Assembly: GCA_934376955.1 (NCBI GenBank)
Contig: CAKRPJ010000003.1
Span: forward strand, 1 to 64,000
Length of the DNA: 64,000 bases
From: CAKRPJ01 sp934376955
GTDB lineage: Bacteria > Bacillota > Clostridia > Lachnospirales > Lachnospiraceae
Reading direction: 5' to 3'
Shown: in pieces, positions 1 to 8,238 of the stretch
Layout of the letters: every line of letters starts with the position of its first letter
How positions within the stretch are numbered: position 1 is the first letter of the stretch
Notes under the pieces: generated by a model
Databases searched by the model: none
The model's input: the letters and a program-made list of their open reading frames with translations, nothing else
Told to the model about the DNA's origin: nothing
Made by a program: the position numbers and the translations under genes

Positions 1-56
1 GGCTTGCCCTGCATGAGCTGTTCAAAGGCCCGGTCGCTGCCGGAAGTGAAGTACAT
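1..56 (-). CDS. Start of a small ORF, possibly from a mobile element (partial)
   Basis: Only the first 18 codons lie in the window; the gene runs off the left edge. The ATG is preceded at good spacing by AGGAGG (positions about 63-68 on the reverse strand), so translation is likely. The visible peptide begins MYFTSGSDRAFEQLMQ. From memory this opening resembles short proteins carried by conjugative or Tn1549-like elements of gut Clostridia, but that recollection is not proof and no domain can be assigned. If right, the left edge of the window is the flank of an integrated element. A terminator-like hairpin lies just upstream of it. Confidence 0.45.
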   Translation of the reverse strand, partial: MYFTSGSDRAFEQLMQGK

Positions 57-83
57 AGGCCGTCGCCTCCTTTCTGCGTTTGG

Positions 84-124
84 GCAAAAAGAAAAGCCGC
101 AGACTTTTTCAAAATCTGCGGCTT
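84..124 (-). terminator. Rho-independent-type hairpin upstream of the edge ORF
   Basis: AAGCCGCAGA (94-103) pairs perfectly with TCTGCGGCTT (115-124) across an 11-nt loop. Read on the minus strand the stem is followed by a T-rich tract (rc of 84-93). It sits about 30 nt ahead of the edge ORF, so it would either end transcription arriving from the right or act as an attenuator for that ORF. Confidence 0.55.
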
Positions 125-326
125 AGCCGGGGAACAGAAAAGGGCGCTGTCATGCTTGACAACACCCTGTTTCTGTCTGATTATTCAGTTGTTTTGACCT
201 GCCCCGTTTTCCGCTGCCCTTAAAAACATTGATTTTACTGGGCTTTTCCATGTTTTCTTATGGCACCACGGTTAACTCTTGCGTCTTTTTTATTTAGTCA
301 AAGTAAGAATGGATGACTAAAATAAA

Positions 327-355
327 TTGATTAAAGTGTAATTGAATGATAAAAT
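327..355 (+). promoter_or_regulatory. Sigma-A-type promoter for the phosphatase gene
   Basis: TTGATT (327-332) and TAAAAT (350-355) are separated by exactly 17 bp. They lie about 115 bp before the start of the phosphatase gene. A 7-bp inverted repeat (TTTAGTC 293-299, GACTAAA 315-321) just upstream could be a regulator site. Nothing else recognisable is in the 57-468 gap. Confidence 0.5.
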
Positions 356-468
356 TCTATAAATGAAGCTTATCAGCGAAAAAATCGATGAAGGAATTGA
401 ATCGAGAGCATTTTGCTGTCCGACAGCATATGAATCAAGAAAAACTAGGAAATGTGAGGTACTCAACT

Positions 469-927
469 ATGATAAAAATACTTTTTATTTGCCTTGGCAA
501 CATCTGCCGCAGCCCAATGGCTGAATTTGTAATGAAGGATCTTGTTAATAAGTCCGGTCTTTCCGATCAGTTTGAGATCGCATCGGCTGCCACCAGTGCG
601 TGGGAGATCGGGAACCCGGTCTATACTCCGGCCAGACAAAAGCTTGCAGAGCATGGTATTTCCTGTGAGGGAAAGACGGCCCGGCAAATGATATCCCATG
701 ATTATGAGAAATACGACTACCTGATCGCCATGGATCACAGTAATTTACGCGACATCCTGCAGCTTACCGGCGGTGATCCCGACCATAAGCTCTCACTCTT
801 GATGGAGCACACCGGACATCCTCATGATGTGGCAGACCCTTGGTACACACGAAACTTTGAAGTAACCTGGCAGGATGTGCTGGAAGGCTGCACTGCACTG
901 CTGAAAGCTTTACGGCAGGAGCTCTGA
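469..927 (+). CDS. Low-molecular-weight protein-tyrosine phosphatase
   Basis: A 152-residue cytoplasmic phosphatase that would hydrolyse phosphotyrosine through a phosphocysteine intermediate. The P-loop signature C-x5-R is at the N-terminus (CLGNICRS, residues about 8-15), and the general-acid motif DPW lies near the C-terminus (DPWYTRNF). Length and motif placement fit the LMW-PTP family. The frame is open further upstream to 388, but ATG 469 is preferred: it is preceded by GTGAGG at suitable spacing and puts the P-loop where the family has it. The gene stands alone behind its own promoter. No kinase or exopolysaccharide partner is nearby, so the substrate is unknown. Confidence 0.9.
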   Translation: MIKILFICLGNICRSPMAEFVMKDLVNKSGLSDQFEIASAATSAWEIGNPVYTPARQKLAEHGISCEGKTARQMISHDYEKYDYLIAMDHSNLRDILQLTGGDPDHKLSLLMEHTGHPHDVADPWYTRNFEVTWQDVLEGCTALLKALRQEL

Positions 928-932
928 TTAAA

Positions 933-955
933 TCGAACGTCCGTGAGACTTGGCG
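933..955. repeat. Left arm of a 23-bp inverted repeat flanking the LRR gene
   Basis: TCGAACGTCCGTGAGACTTG and the following GCG match the reverse complement of 3220-3242 at 22 of 23 positions. The two arms bracket the whole leucine-rich-repeat gene. Immediately after this arm, GTGATTCTG and CAGAATCAC (about 957-1001) can form a stem, plausibly part of a termination structure between the two convergent genes. Confidence 0.7.
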
Positions 956-1016
956 CGGTGATTCTGGTCAGCAAAGCAGACATATTCCATACAGAATCAC
1001 TGCGCATCCGGGCAAA

Positions 1017-2927
1017 TTATTTCTGATACACGGTTTCTTCTGAGCCGTTGGTCAGACTTATTGCCGACTGTTTTCCTTCCGCATCTGTATATGATGCCTC
1101 CAGAATGCAAGAGCTTCCGCCTTGCTCGGTCATCTTCATTGCTGTTACCGTTCCGCCCCGGTATGGGAAGGTGACCTGAATCTTCTTATCTTCGCCATTC
1201 GGATCTGCCGTAAAGGCGGCATCCTCTTTTCTGCGTCCGTTCACATGAAGCTCCATATTGCTCCGGAATATGACCTCAAGATCTGCATAGGGACCGGTTC
1301 CTCTGAACTGTTCTTCTCTCAGCTTATCTGTCCACATATATGGCGTAATTTCTTGAGCACCTGTTTTTCCGCTTTCCGAAATAACATCCTTTTCTGCGGA
1401 CTGTGATCCTGTATTCTCCTCTGCCGATTTGCCATTCCCGACTAGGAAATCGATCCGGCAGGTTTCTGGAAAGCTGGGACTCAGCTCATACTTATAGTCA
1501 TACTCCTTCACTTCCGTCATTTTCTCATAATAATCGGGAACCGCCCCCGCAAAGATTACCTGTTCTAAAGCTTCGCAGTTAGTAAAGGCTGCGCTGCCAA
1601 TACTGGTCAGGCAATTATCCGCCTTTCCGGTTCCAAACTGAACCTGCTTTAAGGCTGTATTCCGGAAGGCATTCGGCCCGATCACATAAACGCTGTCCGG
1701 AATAAGCAGCTCCCGACTGAGGGATGTGCAGTGAAAGAAGGCATCCTTCTTGATATTTAAAAGGGATTCGGAAAGCTTAATACCGGAAAGCTTCTCGCAG
1801 TATGCAAAGCTTCCTTCACCGATAGACAGCACAGTATCCGGGAACACAAGCTCTCCGTTTAGGGAAGTACATGAATTAAAGGCATTGTCTCCGACGATCA
1901 TAAGACCCTCCGGGAACTTTGGTGCTACCAGTAAGGTGCAGTTTGTAAAAGCACCGTTACTGATAAATCTGAGTCCATCCGGCAAGGATACACTCTCTAT
2001 CCTGCTGCAATGGGAAAACACATGATCCGGAAGCTCAACGATCTTATTGGGGATATCAAGTCTTCCCTTAAGCTTTTTGCAGTCAGCGAAGGCGTATATC
2101 CCGATTTCAGAAAGTGATTCCAAAAGCTTCAGGCTGCCGTCAAAGCCGCAGCCGTAGAAGGCATGCTTTTCGATCTTCTTTACTCCTTCCGGTATCATAA
2201 GATCTCCGGTAAACGCCTCGCCGGAGTTAAAACAGCTTTCCGTGATACATTCTAAGGAAGACGAAAGCTTCAATTTTCCATTAAATCCGCTACAGCCGGA
2301 GAAAGCAAAATCTCCCACCTTTTTCACACTGTCAGGAAGCAGCAGATCTCCTGTCAGCTTGCCGCAATCAGCAAAGGCTGCTCTCCCGATCTCCGTGAGC
2401 CCCTCCGGAAGCTTCAGCTCTCCCTGAAAGGTACAGTGCTGAAATGCATGTTCGCCGATATACTGCAGGTTGTCCGGAAGCCGCAGGCTTCCATCGAAGC
2501 CCTCACAATTACAGAAGGTGCTGTCCTCGATCCGCTTCACCTTATCCGGAATGATCAGATCTCCCTTAAGACCGCTGCAGCCATAGAAGGCAAATTCTCC
2601 GATTTCTTCCAGAGATGCCGGAAGCTTCAGCTCCCCTTCCATCTCGGGATGTCCGTAAAAGGCCGCTGCTGAAATAGAGGTCAGTCCCTCCTCCAGTAGC
2701 AGCTTGTTGATCTCGTGATCTCTCCAGTAATGATGCGGTACATCCATAGCACCTTTACCTTTGATCGTCAGCGTCTTCCCTCTGCGATCATAGTTCCAGC
2801 TTAAATTTTCTCCGCATCGGCCTGACAGCTCCTGCTTCGGCTTGCTTTTGATCCACGAAAAGCCCGCCGCCACACAGCTTATGACACCGATGCCTACAAT
2901 AAAAAACACGATCCACATTTTCTTCAC
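1017..2927 (-). CDS. BspA-type leucine-rich-repeat surface protein
   Basis: About 636 residues. The N-terminus carries one hydrophobic segment (residues about 4-24) that would act as a signal anchor, then a Cys/Trp region, then roughly fifteen copies of a 22-24-residue BspA/LRR_5 repeat (pattern L-P-x-x-L-x-x-I-G-x-x-A-F-x-x-C) to about residue 480, and a non-repetitive acidic C-terminal domain. BspA-like repeats are typical of secreted adhesion or surface proteins in host-associated bacteria; the ligand cannot be predicted. The start is GTG 2927: GGAGG lies 8 nt before it, whereas the longer open frame would read through the dispersed repeat at 2985-3106. A 23-bp inverted repeat brackets the gene, which may mean it was acquired or mobilised as a unit. 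Confidence 0.85.
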   Translation of the reverse strand: MKKMWIVFFIVGIGVISCVAAGFSWIKSKPKQELSGRCGENLSWNYDRRGKTLTIKGKGAMDVPHHYWRDHEINKLLLEEGLTSISAAAFYGHPEMEGELKLPASLEEIGEFAFYGCSGLKGDLIIPDKVKRIEDSTFCNCEGFDGSLRLPDNLQYIGEHAFQHCTFQGELKLPEGLTEIGRAAFADCGKLTGDLLLPDSVKKVGDFAFSGCSGFNGKLKLSSSLECITESCFNSGEAFTGDLMIPEGVKKIEKHAFYGCGFDGSLKLLESLSEIGIYAFADCKKLKGRLDIPNKIVELPDHVFSHCSRIESVSLPDGLRFISNGAFTNCTLLVAPKFPEGLMIVGDNAFNSCTSLNGELVFPDTVLSIGEGSFAYCEKLSGIKLSESLLNIKKDAFFHCTSLSRELLIPDSVYVIGPNAFRNTALKQVQFGTGKADNCLTSIGSAAFTNCEALEQVIFAGAVPDYYEKMTEVKEYDYKYELSPSFPETCRIDFLVGNGKSAEENTGSQSAEKDVISESGKTGAQEITPYMWTDKLREEQFRGTGPYADLEVIFRSNMELHVNGRRKEDAAFTADPNGEDKKIQVTFPYRGGTVTAMKMTEQGGSSCILEASYTDAEGKQSAISLTNGSEETVYQK

Positions 2928-2984
2928 TGCCTTCACCTCCCGGATATGATGACACCAAGATCCACGGTCAAAAGCCTCCAATTT

Positions 2985-3106
2985 TAACCGAATCAAGTAA
3001 GTCCCCTGCTTCAATTGCAAAAAGCAATAAGCAGTGGGTGGGGACTTGCTTGTATCAGGAGGAGTGCAAGCTCCTTCTGATAAACTGCGGAGCAGTTATT
3101 CGGTTA
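2985..3106 (-). repeat. Dispersed structured repeat, copy R1 (full 122-bp core)
   Basis: Full core, in inverted orientation relative to copies R3 and R4. It is bounded by TAACCGAAT and ATTCGGTTA. Inside are three hairpins: a long one built on AAGTCCCC/GGGGACTT, one on TATCAG..GGAG/CTCC..CTGATA, and the compact AACTGC-GGA-GCAGTT. It has the same length as the other two full cores. It lies between the LRR gene start and the ilvD stop, with no protein-coding content of its own. It lacks the 39-bp leader hairpin seen with R3 and R4. Confidence 0.9.
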
Positions 3107-3124
3107 TGAACAATCCTACCCAAT

Positions 3125-3147
3125 ATTCGCATATCGTGGGCTTATCA
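3125..3147 (+). repeat. 23-bp module shared with 42965-42987
   Basis: ATTCGCATATCGTGGG followed by CTTATCA. The same module with one change is at 42965-42987, again beside a dispersed-repeat core but in the opposite orientation relative to it. This suggests that the repeats are built from separately shuffled modules. Confidence 0.65.
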
Positions 3148-3219
3148 CCATATTATCATATCACAGTACGGATCAGCAAGCTATGTTTATCTCCGTCGAG
3201 AATGTGCACCGGAAGCACA

Positions 3220-3242
3220 CGCCAAGTCTCACTGACGTTCGA
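3220..3242. repeat. Right arm of the 23-bp inverted repeat
   Basis: Reverse complement of 933-955 with one mismatch. It ends 16 bp from the ilvD stop codon. Confidence 0.7.
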
Positions 3243-3258
3243 CTTAAAAAATAATGGA

Positions 3259-5043
3259 TCACTCCATGTAGGCGCCCTTCATCGAGCTGACTGCATGCTG
3301 TGCATATAGCTTTAAAAGGCCTTTCTTGTATTTGCTTTCAAATCCCTTCCAGCCGGTTCTTCTCTTGTCTAAAACAGCGGCTATCTCCTCCGGAGTTTTT
3401 CTCTCGCCATGTATGCCGACGATGGAGATACTTCTGTTTTCGATATCGATTTCGATCAGATCGCCTTCTTCAACAAGTGCGATCGGGCCTCCGGCAGCAG
3501 CTTCCGGTGATACATGGCCGATAACAGGGCCTCTGGAGGCGCCGGAAAATCTTCCGTCCGTGATAAGTGCAACACTGGAGGCCAGCTTAGGATCCGCACA
3601 GATCGCTTCGCCGGTATAGAACATTTCCGGCATTCCGCTTCCTCTCGGCCCTTCATATCTTATGAAGATCGCATCACCCGGCTTTACCTTTCCGTGGAGA
3701 ACCGCACTGATGCATTCCTCCTCACTGTCAAAAGGTCTCGCATTTAAAACTGCCTTGAACATATTTTTCGGGCATGCCGTGTGCTTAATGACACATCCCT
3801 CAGGAGCAAGATTTCCCTTTAAGATCGCAATACTTCCATCTGTCCCCTTTGCATGTTCAAAGGAATGGATGATCTCCTCCCGCTCTATATTTCTTCCGAA
3901 TAATACGGATTTTTTACGAAGTATTTCATCGCAGTGCTCATAAAATCCATTTTCCTTAAGCTCCTGCAGATTTTCTCCCAGAGTTTTTCCTGTAACCGTC
4001 ATTACATCAAGATGGAGCATGCTCTTTATCTCCTCCATCACCCGCGGAACACCTCCTGCATAATAAAAATACTGTGCAGGCCAATCTCCGGAGGGACGGA
4101 TATTTAATAAATAGTGTGCGCCCCGATGCAGACGGTCAAAGGTTTCCGCATCAATTTCAAAGCCAAATTCATGGGCGATCGCCGGAAGATGCATAGTTGC
4201 ATTTGTGGAGCCGGATATTGCAGCATGAACCATGATGGCATTTTCAAAGCTCTCCTTTGTCACTATATCGGAGGCTTTTATTCCTTTTGCGATAAGCTCC
4301 ATTAACTGCTTTCCTGCATTATATGCCGCTTCCTTTAATTCAGGTGCTGTGGATGGCATTAATGCAGTTCCCGGAAGCATAAGGCCAAGGGCTTCCGCCA
4401 TGATCTGCATCGTCGATGCCGTTCCCATAAAAGAACAGGCCCCGCAGCTTGGGCAGGCATGGTGTTTATAGTAATCTAACTGCTCCTTCGGAATCACTCC
4501 GGTCTTTTCCCATGCATCAAATTTTCCGATCTGCTCCAAAGTCAGCAGCTCATTGATCTTGCAGGCGGGATCGTCGACCACATATTTTTTAGGCAATTCA
4601 TAGGCTTCCATAACTCCGCCGGTTACAACGATCGCACTCATATCCTTTAATCGTCCGATACTCATAAGCATCGCCGGCATAGATTTATCACAGCTTGCAA
4701 TAAACACACCACCATCGAATACCGTTGCGTTGGCCTGTGCCTCAATAAGATTTACGATCGCATCACGATGAGCCAGAGAATAATTGATCCCATCGTGTCC
4801 CTGTGCAATTCCGTCACACATATCGGTGGCAAAATATCTGGCAGCTTTTCCGCCATTTTCATCTACAGCTTTTACTGCTTCTTCTACAAAAACATTTAAA
4901 TGTGCGGAGCCCGGATGGCTGTCTCCATACGAGCTTTCAACCATTATCTGTGGCTTTGACAGATCGCAGACCTTCCAGCCCATTCCCATCCGAAGCGGAT
5001 CCATCTCCGGTGCAAGCTTTCTTACTTCTTCACTTCTAAGCAT
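3259..5043 (-). CDS. ilvD: Dihydroxy-acid dehydratase (IlvD/Edd family)
   Basis: A 594-residue iron-sulfur dehydratase. The family dehydrates 2,3-dihydroxy acids, in the IlvD case the penultimate step of valine and isoleucine synthesis. Visible motifs are CDKS (Cys118), CPSCGAC (197-203) and the C-terminal ITDGRFSGAS segment with IGHVSPEAA. The N-terminal segment reads SHPGSAHL rather than P-C-N, which matches the [4Fe-4S], oxygen-sensitive class typified by the E. coli enzyme. AGGAGG precedes the ATG. No other ilv gene is near, so a sugar-acid dehydratase role remains possible; the general sequence and C-terminus favour IlvD. Confidence 0.8.
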   Translation of the reverse strand: MLRSEEVRKLAPEMDPLRMGMGWKVCDLSKPQIMVESSYGDSHPGSAHLNVFVEEAVKAVDENGGKAARYFATDMCDGIAQGHDGINYSLAHRDAIVNLIEAQANATVFDGGVFIASCDKSMPAMLMSIGRLKDMSAIVVTGGVMEAYELPKKYVVDDPACKINELLTLEQIGKFDAWEKTGVIPKEQLDYYKHHACPSCGACSFMGTASTMQIMAEALGLMLPGTALMPSTAPELKEAAYNAGKQLMELIAKGIKASDIVTKESFENAIMVHAAISGSTNATMHLPAIAHEFGFEIDAETFDRLHRGAHYLLNIRPSGDWPAQYFYYAGGVPRVMEEIKSMLHLDVMTVTGKTLGENLQELKENGFYEHCDEILRKKSVLFGRNIEREEIIHSFEHAKGTDGSIAILKGNLAPEGCVIKHTACPKNMFKAVLNARPFDSEEECISAVLHGKVKPGDAIFIRYEGPRGSGMPEMFYTGEAICADPKLASSVALITDGRFSGASRGPVIGHVSPEAAAGGPIALVEEGDLIEIDIENRSISIVGIHGERKTPEEIAAVLDKRRTGWKGFESKYKKGLLKLYAQHAVSSMKGAYME

Positions 5044-5073
5044 ATTTACCTCCTGTGTGAACGCAAAGGAATG

Positions 5074-6297
5074 CTATTCTGCTGGGAATATTCCTGTATG
5101 ATCATGTAAAATATCGTCCGGCTGTATGATATCCGATACCATGGAGATTTCCAGTTTATAAACAGCATCTTTATCGCCAACATTCCCATCTATTGGTGTG
5201 TATCTGTCAAAATATACATTTGTTTTTTTCTCAGTTGTGATGATCCATGCCACATATTCATCTGTTGCCAATAATTTATAATAAACTTCTTCATCTGTAA
5301 ATGCCTCTTTCGCTCTGTTTACCATATCTGCAAAGTTGTAATATTCCGACCAGTCACCTAACGGCTTGATCTCACCATCCATCGCAGACTGAAGTTCTTC
5401 CAAAACTCTTACCATTCTTTCTTCATTTTTTCTATTTTCTACAACCGTTTGCACACTGACTATCATGGTTATTGCAAGAATAATAGCTGCCATGATCAGG
5501 ATACCTGTTGCTGCAGCGATCATTATATTCCGTTTCTTTTGCTTTAATTCATCGACCGTCAAGTGAACAGCCGCAAACTGACGTGCAGCTACATTGAAGT
5601 TGTCATTTCCATAAGCAATAAACGCATCCACGGTATCGTAACCCGGATACCTTCGATGCACATCATAAGTTGAACAGAATTTTTCTATTCTATAGTAAAA
5701 GGGCGTAAACCATCCCGTATAAATGCGTCTCCTTAAGAAAAAAATTACAATCCCTGTCACCATAATCGCCAAATAACCGGTTATCATAAATGCATCAAAA
5801 ATATATTCGATGCGAGAAGCCTTTTTTTCCGGAAGTGCTGTCATCAGATAATACGTCTTGCTTCCTTCATCCCACATCCAATATGTAGTGAGCCGATCCC
5901 CATATATATAACCGGCCGGATCAAGACCCATATCCATTAAGTTGTAAAGAACATGTTCCCCTTCATTGGGATCTTTAACCGATGCGCTCGTACCATCTTC
6001 CTGAACGACTGCTGTAACAGTTTTCTTACCCATTAGTGGATAACCCGTCACTCTTTCAAAAGGATCGTATCTTCCAACCCCGAATAACCAGACGCAGGAA
6101 AAAATAAAGTATAATATCATAAATCGAATCAGACTGCTCCAGACATTGTACTTCAGAGATTTCTCAAGCATCCTCTTTTCCTGTACCGGTATTCCCGGAA
6201 GCATAACATACCAGGATGCAATTTTTTTTCGTTTTAATTCCTTTTCCTCCAACTGCCGCACATGATATGCGGCACGGGCTGCTGTGTGAATATCCAT
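5074..6297 (-). CDS. Unknown three-helix membrane protein
   Basis: A 407-residue protein that I do not recognise. It has a charged N-terminus with many Lys/Glu/Arg, a hydrophobic segment at about 57-77, an extracytoplasmic-looking stretch of about 80 residues rich in Tyr and Asp, a second membrane helix at about 163-187, a cytoplasmic-looking basic segment, a third helix at about 262-284, and a 120-residue C-terminal domain. The gene follows a 19-codon ORF by 16 nt and starts 30 nt upstream of nothing else; ilvD follows 30 nt downstream of its stop. A shared transcript with ilvD is possible. The layout resembles a sensor or secretion-accessory protein, but no function is claimed. Confidence 0.7.
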   Translation of the reverse strand: MDIHTAARAAYHVRQLEEKELKRKKIASWYVMLPGIPVQEKRMLEKSLKYNVWSSLIRFMILYFIFSCVWLFGVGRYDPFERVTGYPLMGKKTVTAVVQEDGTSASVKDPNEGEHVLYNLMDMGLDPAGYIYGDRLTTYWMWDEGSKTYYLMTALPEKKASRIEYIFDAFMITGYLAIMVTGIVIFFLRRRIYTGWFTPFYYRIEKFCSTYDVHRRYPGYDTVDAFIAYGNDNFNVAARQFAAVHLTVDELKQKKRNIMIAAATGILIMAAIILAITMIVSVQTVVENRKNEERMVRVLEELQSAMDGEIKPLGDWSEYYNFADMVNRAKEAFTDEEVYYKLLATDEYVAWIITTEKKTNVYFDRYTPIDGNVGDKDAVYKLEISMVSDIIQPDDILHDHTGIFPAE

Positions 6298-6313
6298 TTA
6301 AAATACCTTTAAT

Positions 6314-6373
6314 TTACAACTGTATTTCTTCTGCCGGATCTGACGCTTTATGATTATCTTCTTCTCTCATCAT
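6314..6373 (-). CDS. 19-codon leader ORF
   Basis: ATG ATG start with AAGGAG 5-6 nt upstream and a TAA stop 16 nt before the membrane-protein gene. The peptide is MMREEDNHKASDPAEEIQL. The strong ribosome binding site and tight spacing suggest real translation and possible coupling to the next gene. It is too short for homology and could be chance. Confidence 0.4.
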   Translation of the reverse strand: MMREEDNHKASDPAEEIQL

Positions 6374-6397
6374 TCTCACTCCTTCCAAGTATGTAAA

Positions 6398-6426
6398 GGG
6401 ATAACATTGTCATCTGTCTCTGTCAA
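6398..6426 (-). promoter_or_regulatory. Candidate promoter for the leader ORF and membrane protein
   Basis: On the minus strand TTGACA (rc of 6421-6426) is followed after 17 bp by TATCCC (rc of 6398-6403). The -35 is perfect; the -10 is poor. Confidence 0.35.
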
Positions 6427-6504
6427 AGAAGCAGTCCCTTCCTCTGTTATTCTACCTATCCAGAAATAATTTCCCATGCTTCATCATCAATTTCTTCTTT
6501 CTTA

Positions 6505-7464
6505 TCAGTCTCCTATCAATGCTGTTATTTCTTCACCTCGGGGCATTACTCTCAATGCCCCTTTTCTGGTTGTCACAAGGGAAGCCGCCGCATTGGCAAA
6601 CCGGAGCATCTCAAACAAATCCTTCTCAGATAGTGCTTCCAGTCCCTTCTCCAACACCGCATTCAATACACATGCCATAAAGGTATCCCCTGCCCCTGTT
6701 GTCTCTATGGTATCATTCCGGAGAAATGGCTCACAAAAAACACCTTTCCCTTTGTAAAACGCCTTACTTCCGTTTTTTCCCATAGTCGCACAGATTAATG
6801 CTGGCTGGCTTTGCTTTAATATGGCTTCCACGCCTCCATCAATATCATCTGTTCCTGTTAAAAAAGCAATCTCATCATCTGATATTTTGAGAATATCGCA
6901 CTGACTAATCCCATACCACATCTGACGTCTGGCATCCTCCAAATTTTTCCACAGCGGTGGTCTGAGATTCGGATCAAATGAAATCAGCGCACCTTCGCTT
7001 TTCGCTTTTTCAACTGCCTTCTTTGTCACTTTTTCAATCTGCTCATCCGTCATTGACAAAGTTCCAAAATGAAAAATCTTTGTATCCGCAAGCACATCCT
7101 CGTGAATCTCGTTCCAACGCAGCATCATATCTGCTCCGGGATTACGATAAAAAGAAAAACTTCTGTCACCATCTTTATCCGTATGAACAAAGGCCAGTGT
7201 GGTATGCACCGTATTATCCGTTACCAGATTGTCCGTATTGATCCCTTGATTTTTTACCGTCTGCATCAGCATCTGCCCGAATGCATCCGCTCCTACTTTT
7301 CCAATAAATGCAGTCTTTTTTTCAAGATTTTGCAGCATCGACAGTACATTGCAAGGAGCTCCTCCGGGATTTGCCTCCAGCATCGGATTTCCCTGCGCAC
7401 TGATTCCATTTTCCGTAAAATCCACCAATAACTCGCCTAATGCCACAACATCAAACGCTTTCAT
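6505..7464 (-). CDS. Fructokinase, PfkB/ribokinase family
   Basis: A 319-residue sugar kinase. The family N-terminal signature (GGAPCNVLSML, about 34-44) and the C-terminal ATP/anion-hole motif (TTGAGDTF, catalytic Asp) are intact, as is the substrate lid region with the NPGADMML motif common in bacterial fructokinases. It lies 12 bp downstream of a truncated GH32 (sucrose/fructan hydrolase) gene. This is the usual sucrose-operon pairing, in which released fructose is phosphorylated to fructose 6-phosphate. The hydrolase is broken, so the kinase may now serve fructose from other sources or be on the way to loss. Confidence 0.88.
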   Translation of the reverse strand: MKAFDVVALGELLVDFTENGISAQGNPMLEANPGGAPCNVLSMLQNLEKKTAFIGKVGADAFGQMLMQTVKNQGINTDNLVTDNTVHTTLAFVHTDKDGDRSFSFYRNPGADMMLRWNEIHEDVLADTKIFHFGTLSMTDEQIEKVTKKAVEKAKSEGALISFDPNLRPPLWKNLEDARRQMWYGISQCDILKISDDEIAFLTGTDDIDGGVEAILKQSQPALICATMGKNGSKAFYKGKGVFCEPFLRNDTIETTGAGDTFMACVLNAVLEKGLEALSEKDLFEMLRFANAAASLVTTRKGALRVMPRGEEITALIGD

Positions 7465-7476
7465 ACAGTCACCTCG

Positions 7477-8100
7477 CTAATCCACTACCATTTCGTATTT
7501 CTTAATATTAACAACTGCCTTACCATCACACACAAAACTGATTCCGTCAGCCTCCATTGGAGTGTAAAAGGTAGAGCTGAAAACCTGCTGTCCATCGTTC
7601 AGGAAAATCTCCGCAGAATATTTATCTAATATGATGCGAAGCTCCAATTTATCTGCAGATGTTTTCAGCTTTGCTTTTCTGATGGCAATCGCATCCCGGA
7701 CCATTCCTGAATAGGTGCGGTCAATTTCTACCGTCATATCAAGCACTCGTCCACGAATGCCTTCCATTTGACAGCTTCCGCTGATTTCCTTATTCTGATA
7801 GCAAACCGCATTTCTATGATATCTCTCTATTCCCCGAACCGGTCTCTGGCGTATTTTTCCATCTTCGATCCGCAATTCCCTTGGCAGTGTCATCATACAA
7901 GACCATTTCTGATCCGCTGGACGTATATTCGAGTCCCAGGACTGCATCCATCCGATCATGATACGTCTTCCGTCCGGTGACTGCATAGTCTGGGGTGCAT
8001 AGAAATCTAAACCATCATCCAGAGAATACACATTTTCATATGGTCGAATTAAAGGATTTTCTGATATATGTGAGCAGCACAATATCAAACATGAGCTCAT
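7477..8100 (-). pseudogene. 5'-truncated GH32 sucrose-6-phosphate hydrolase/fructanase
   Basis: The open frame encodes only the C-terminal part of a GH32 enzyme. Recognisable family sequence starts near 8065 with the propeller segment YSLDDGLDFYAPQTM and IGWMQSWDS, then the beta-sandwich domain. The N-terminal blades with the catalytic nucleophile (WMNDPN), the RDP motif and the EC acid/base are absent, so it cannot be an active hydrolase. The first dozen residues of the open frame are not family-like, which marks a recombination or deletion breakpoint near 8060-8070. It sits immediately before the fructokinase gene, the remains of a sucrose operon. Confidence 0.8.
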
Positions 8101-8201
8101 TCATAAGGTAATAACGCCTATTTTGGTTCGCAGAGATACTACGACATAATTTTTATTTTTTGAAACAGCGATTCGTTCCGGACTGCACATCCTCGCGGGG
8201 G

Positions 8202-8238
8202 ATTTATCTCAGTCGGAGTCTTCTCGACTGAGATAAAT
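8202..8238. repeat. 14-bp perfect inverted repeat
   Basis: ATTTATCTCAGTCG (8202-8215) and CGACTGAGATAAAT (8225-8238) with a 9-nt spacer. Neither side has a T-run, so it is not a classical terminator. It lies in the non-coding stretch between the GH32 remnant and the winged-helix remnant and could be an old operator or an element end. Confidence 0.6.

Noticed and set aside
2928..3020. Longer start for the LRR protein at 3020
   Set aside because: The extension would be translated from the dispersed repeat R1 and has no ribosome binding site; GTG 2927 has GGAGG at ideal spacing.
3259..5043. IlvD apparently lacking the first iron-sulfur cysteine (P-C-N motif)
   Set aside because: The E. coli-type [4Fe-4S] IlvD also has no Cys at that position; the VPGHVHL-like segment there aligns with SHPGSAHL here, so this is normal for the class.
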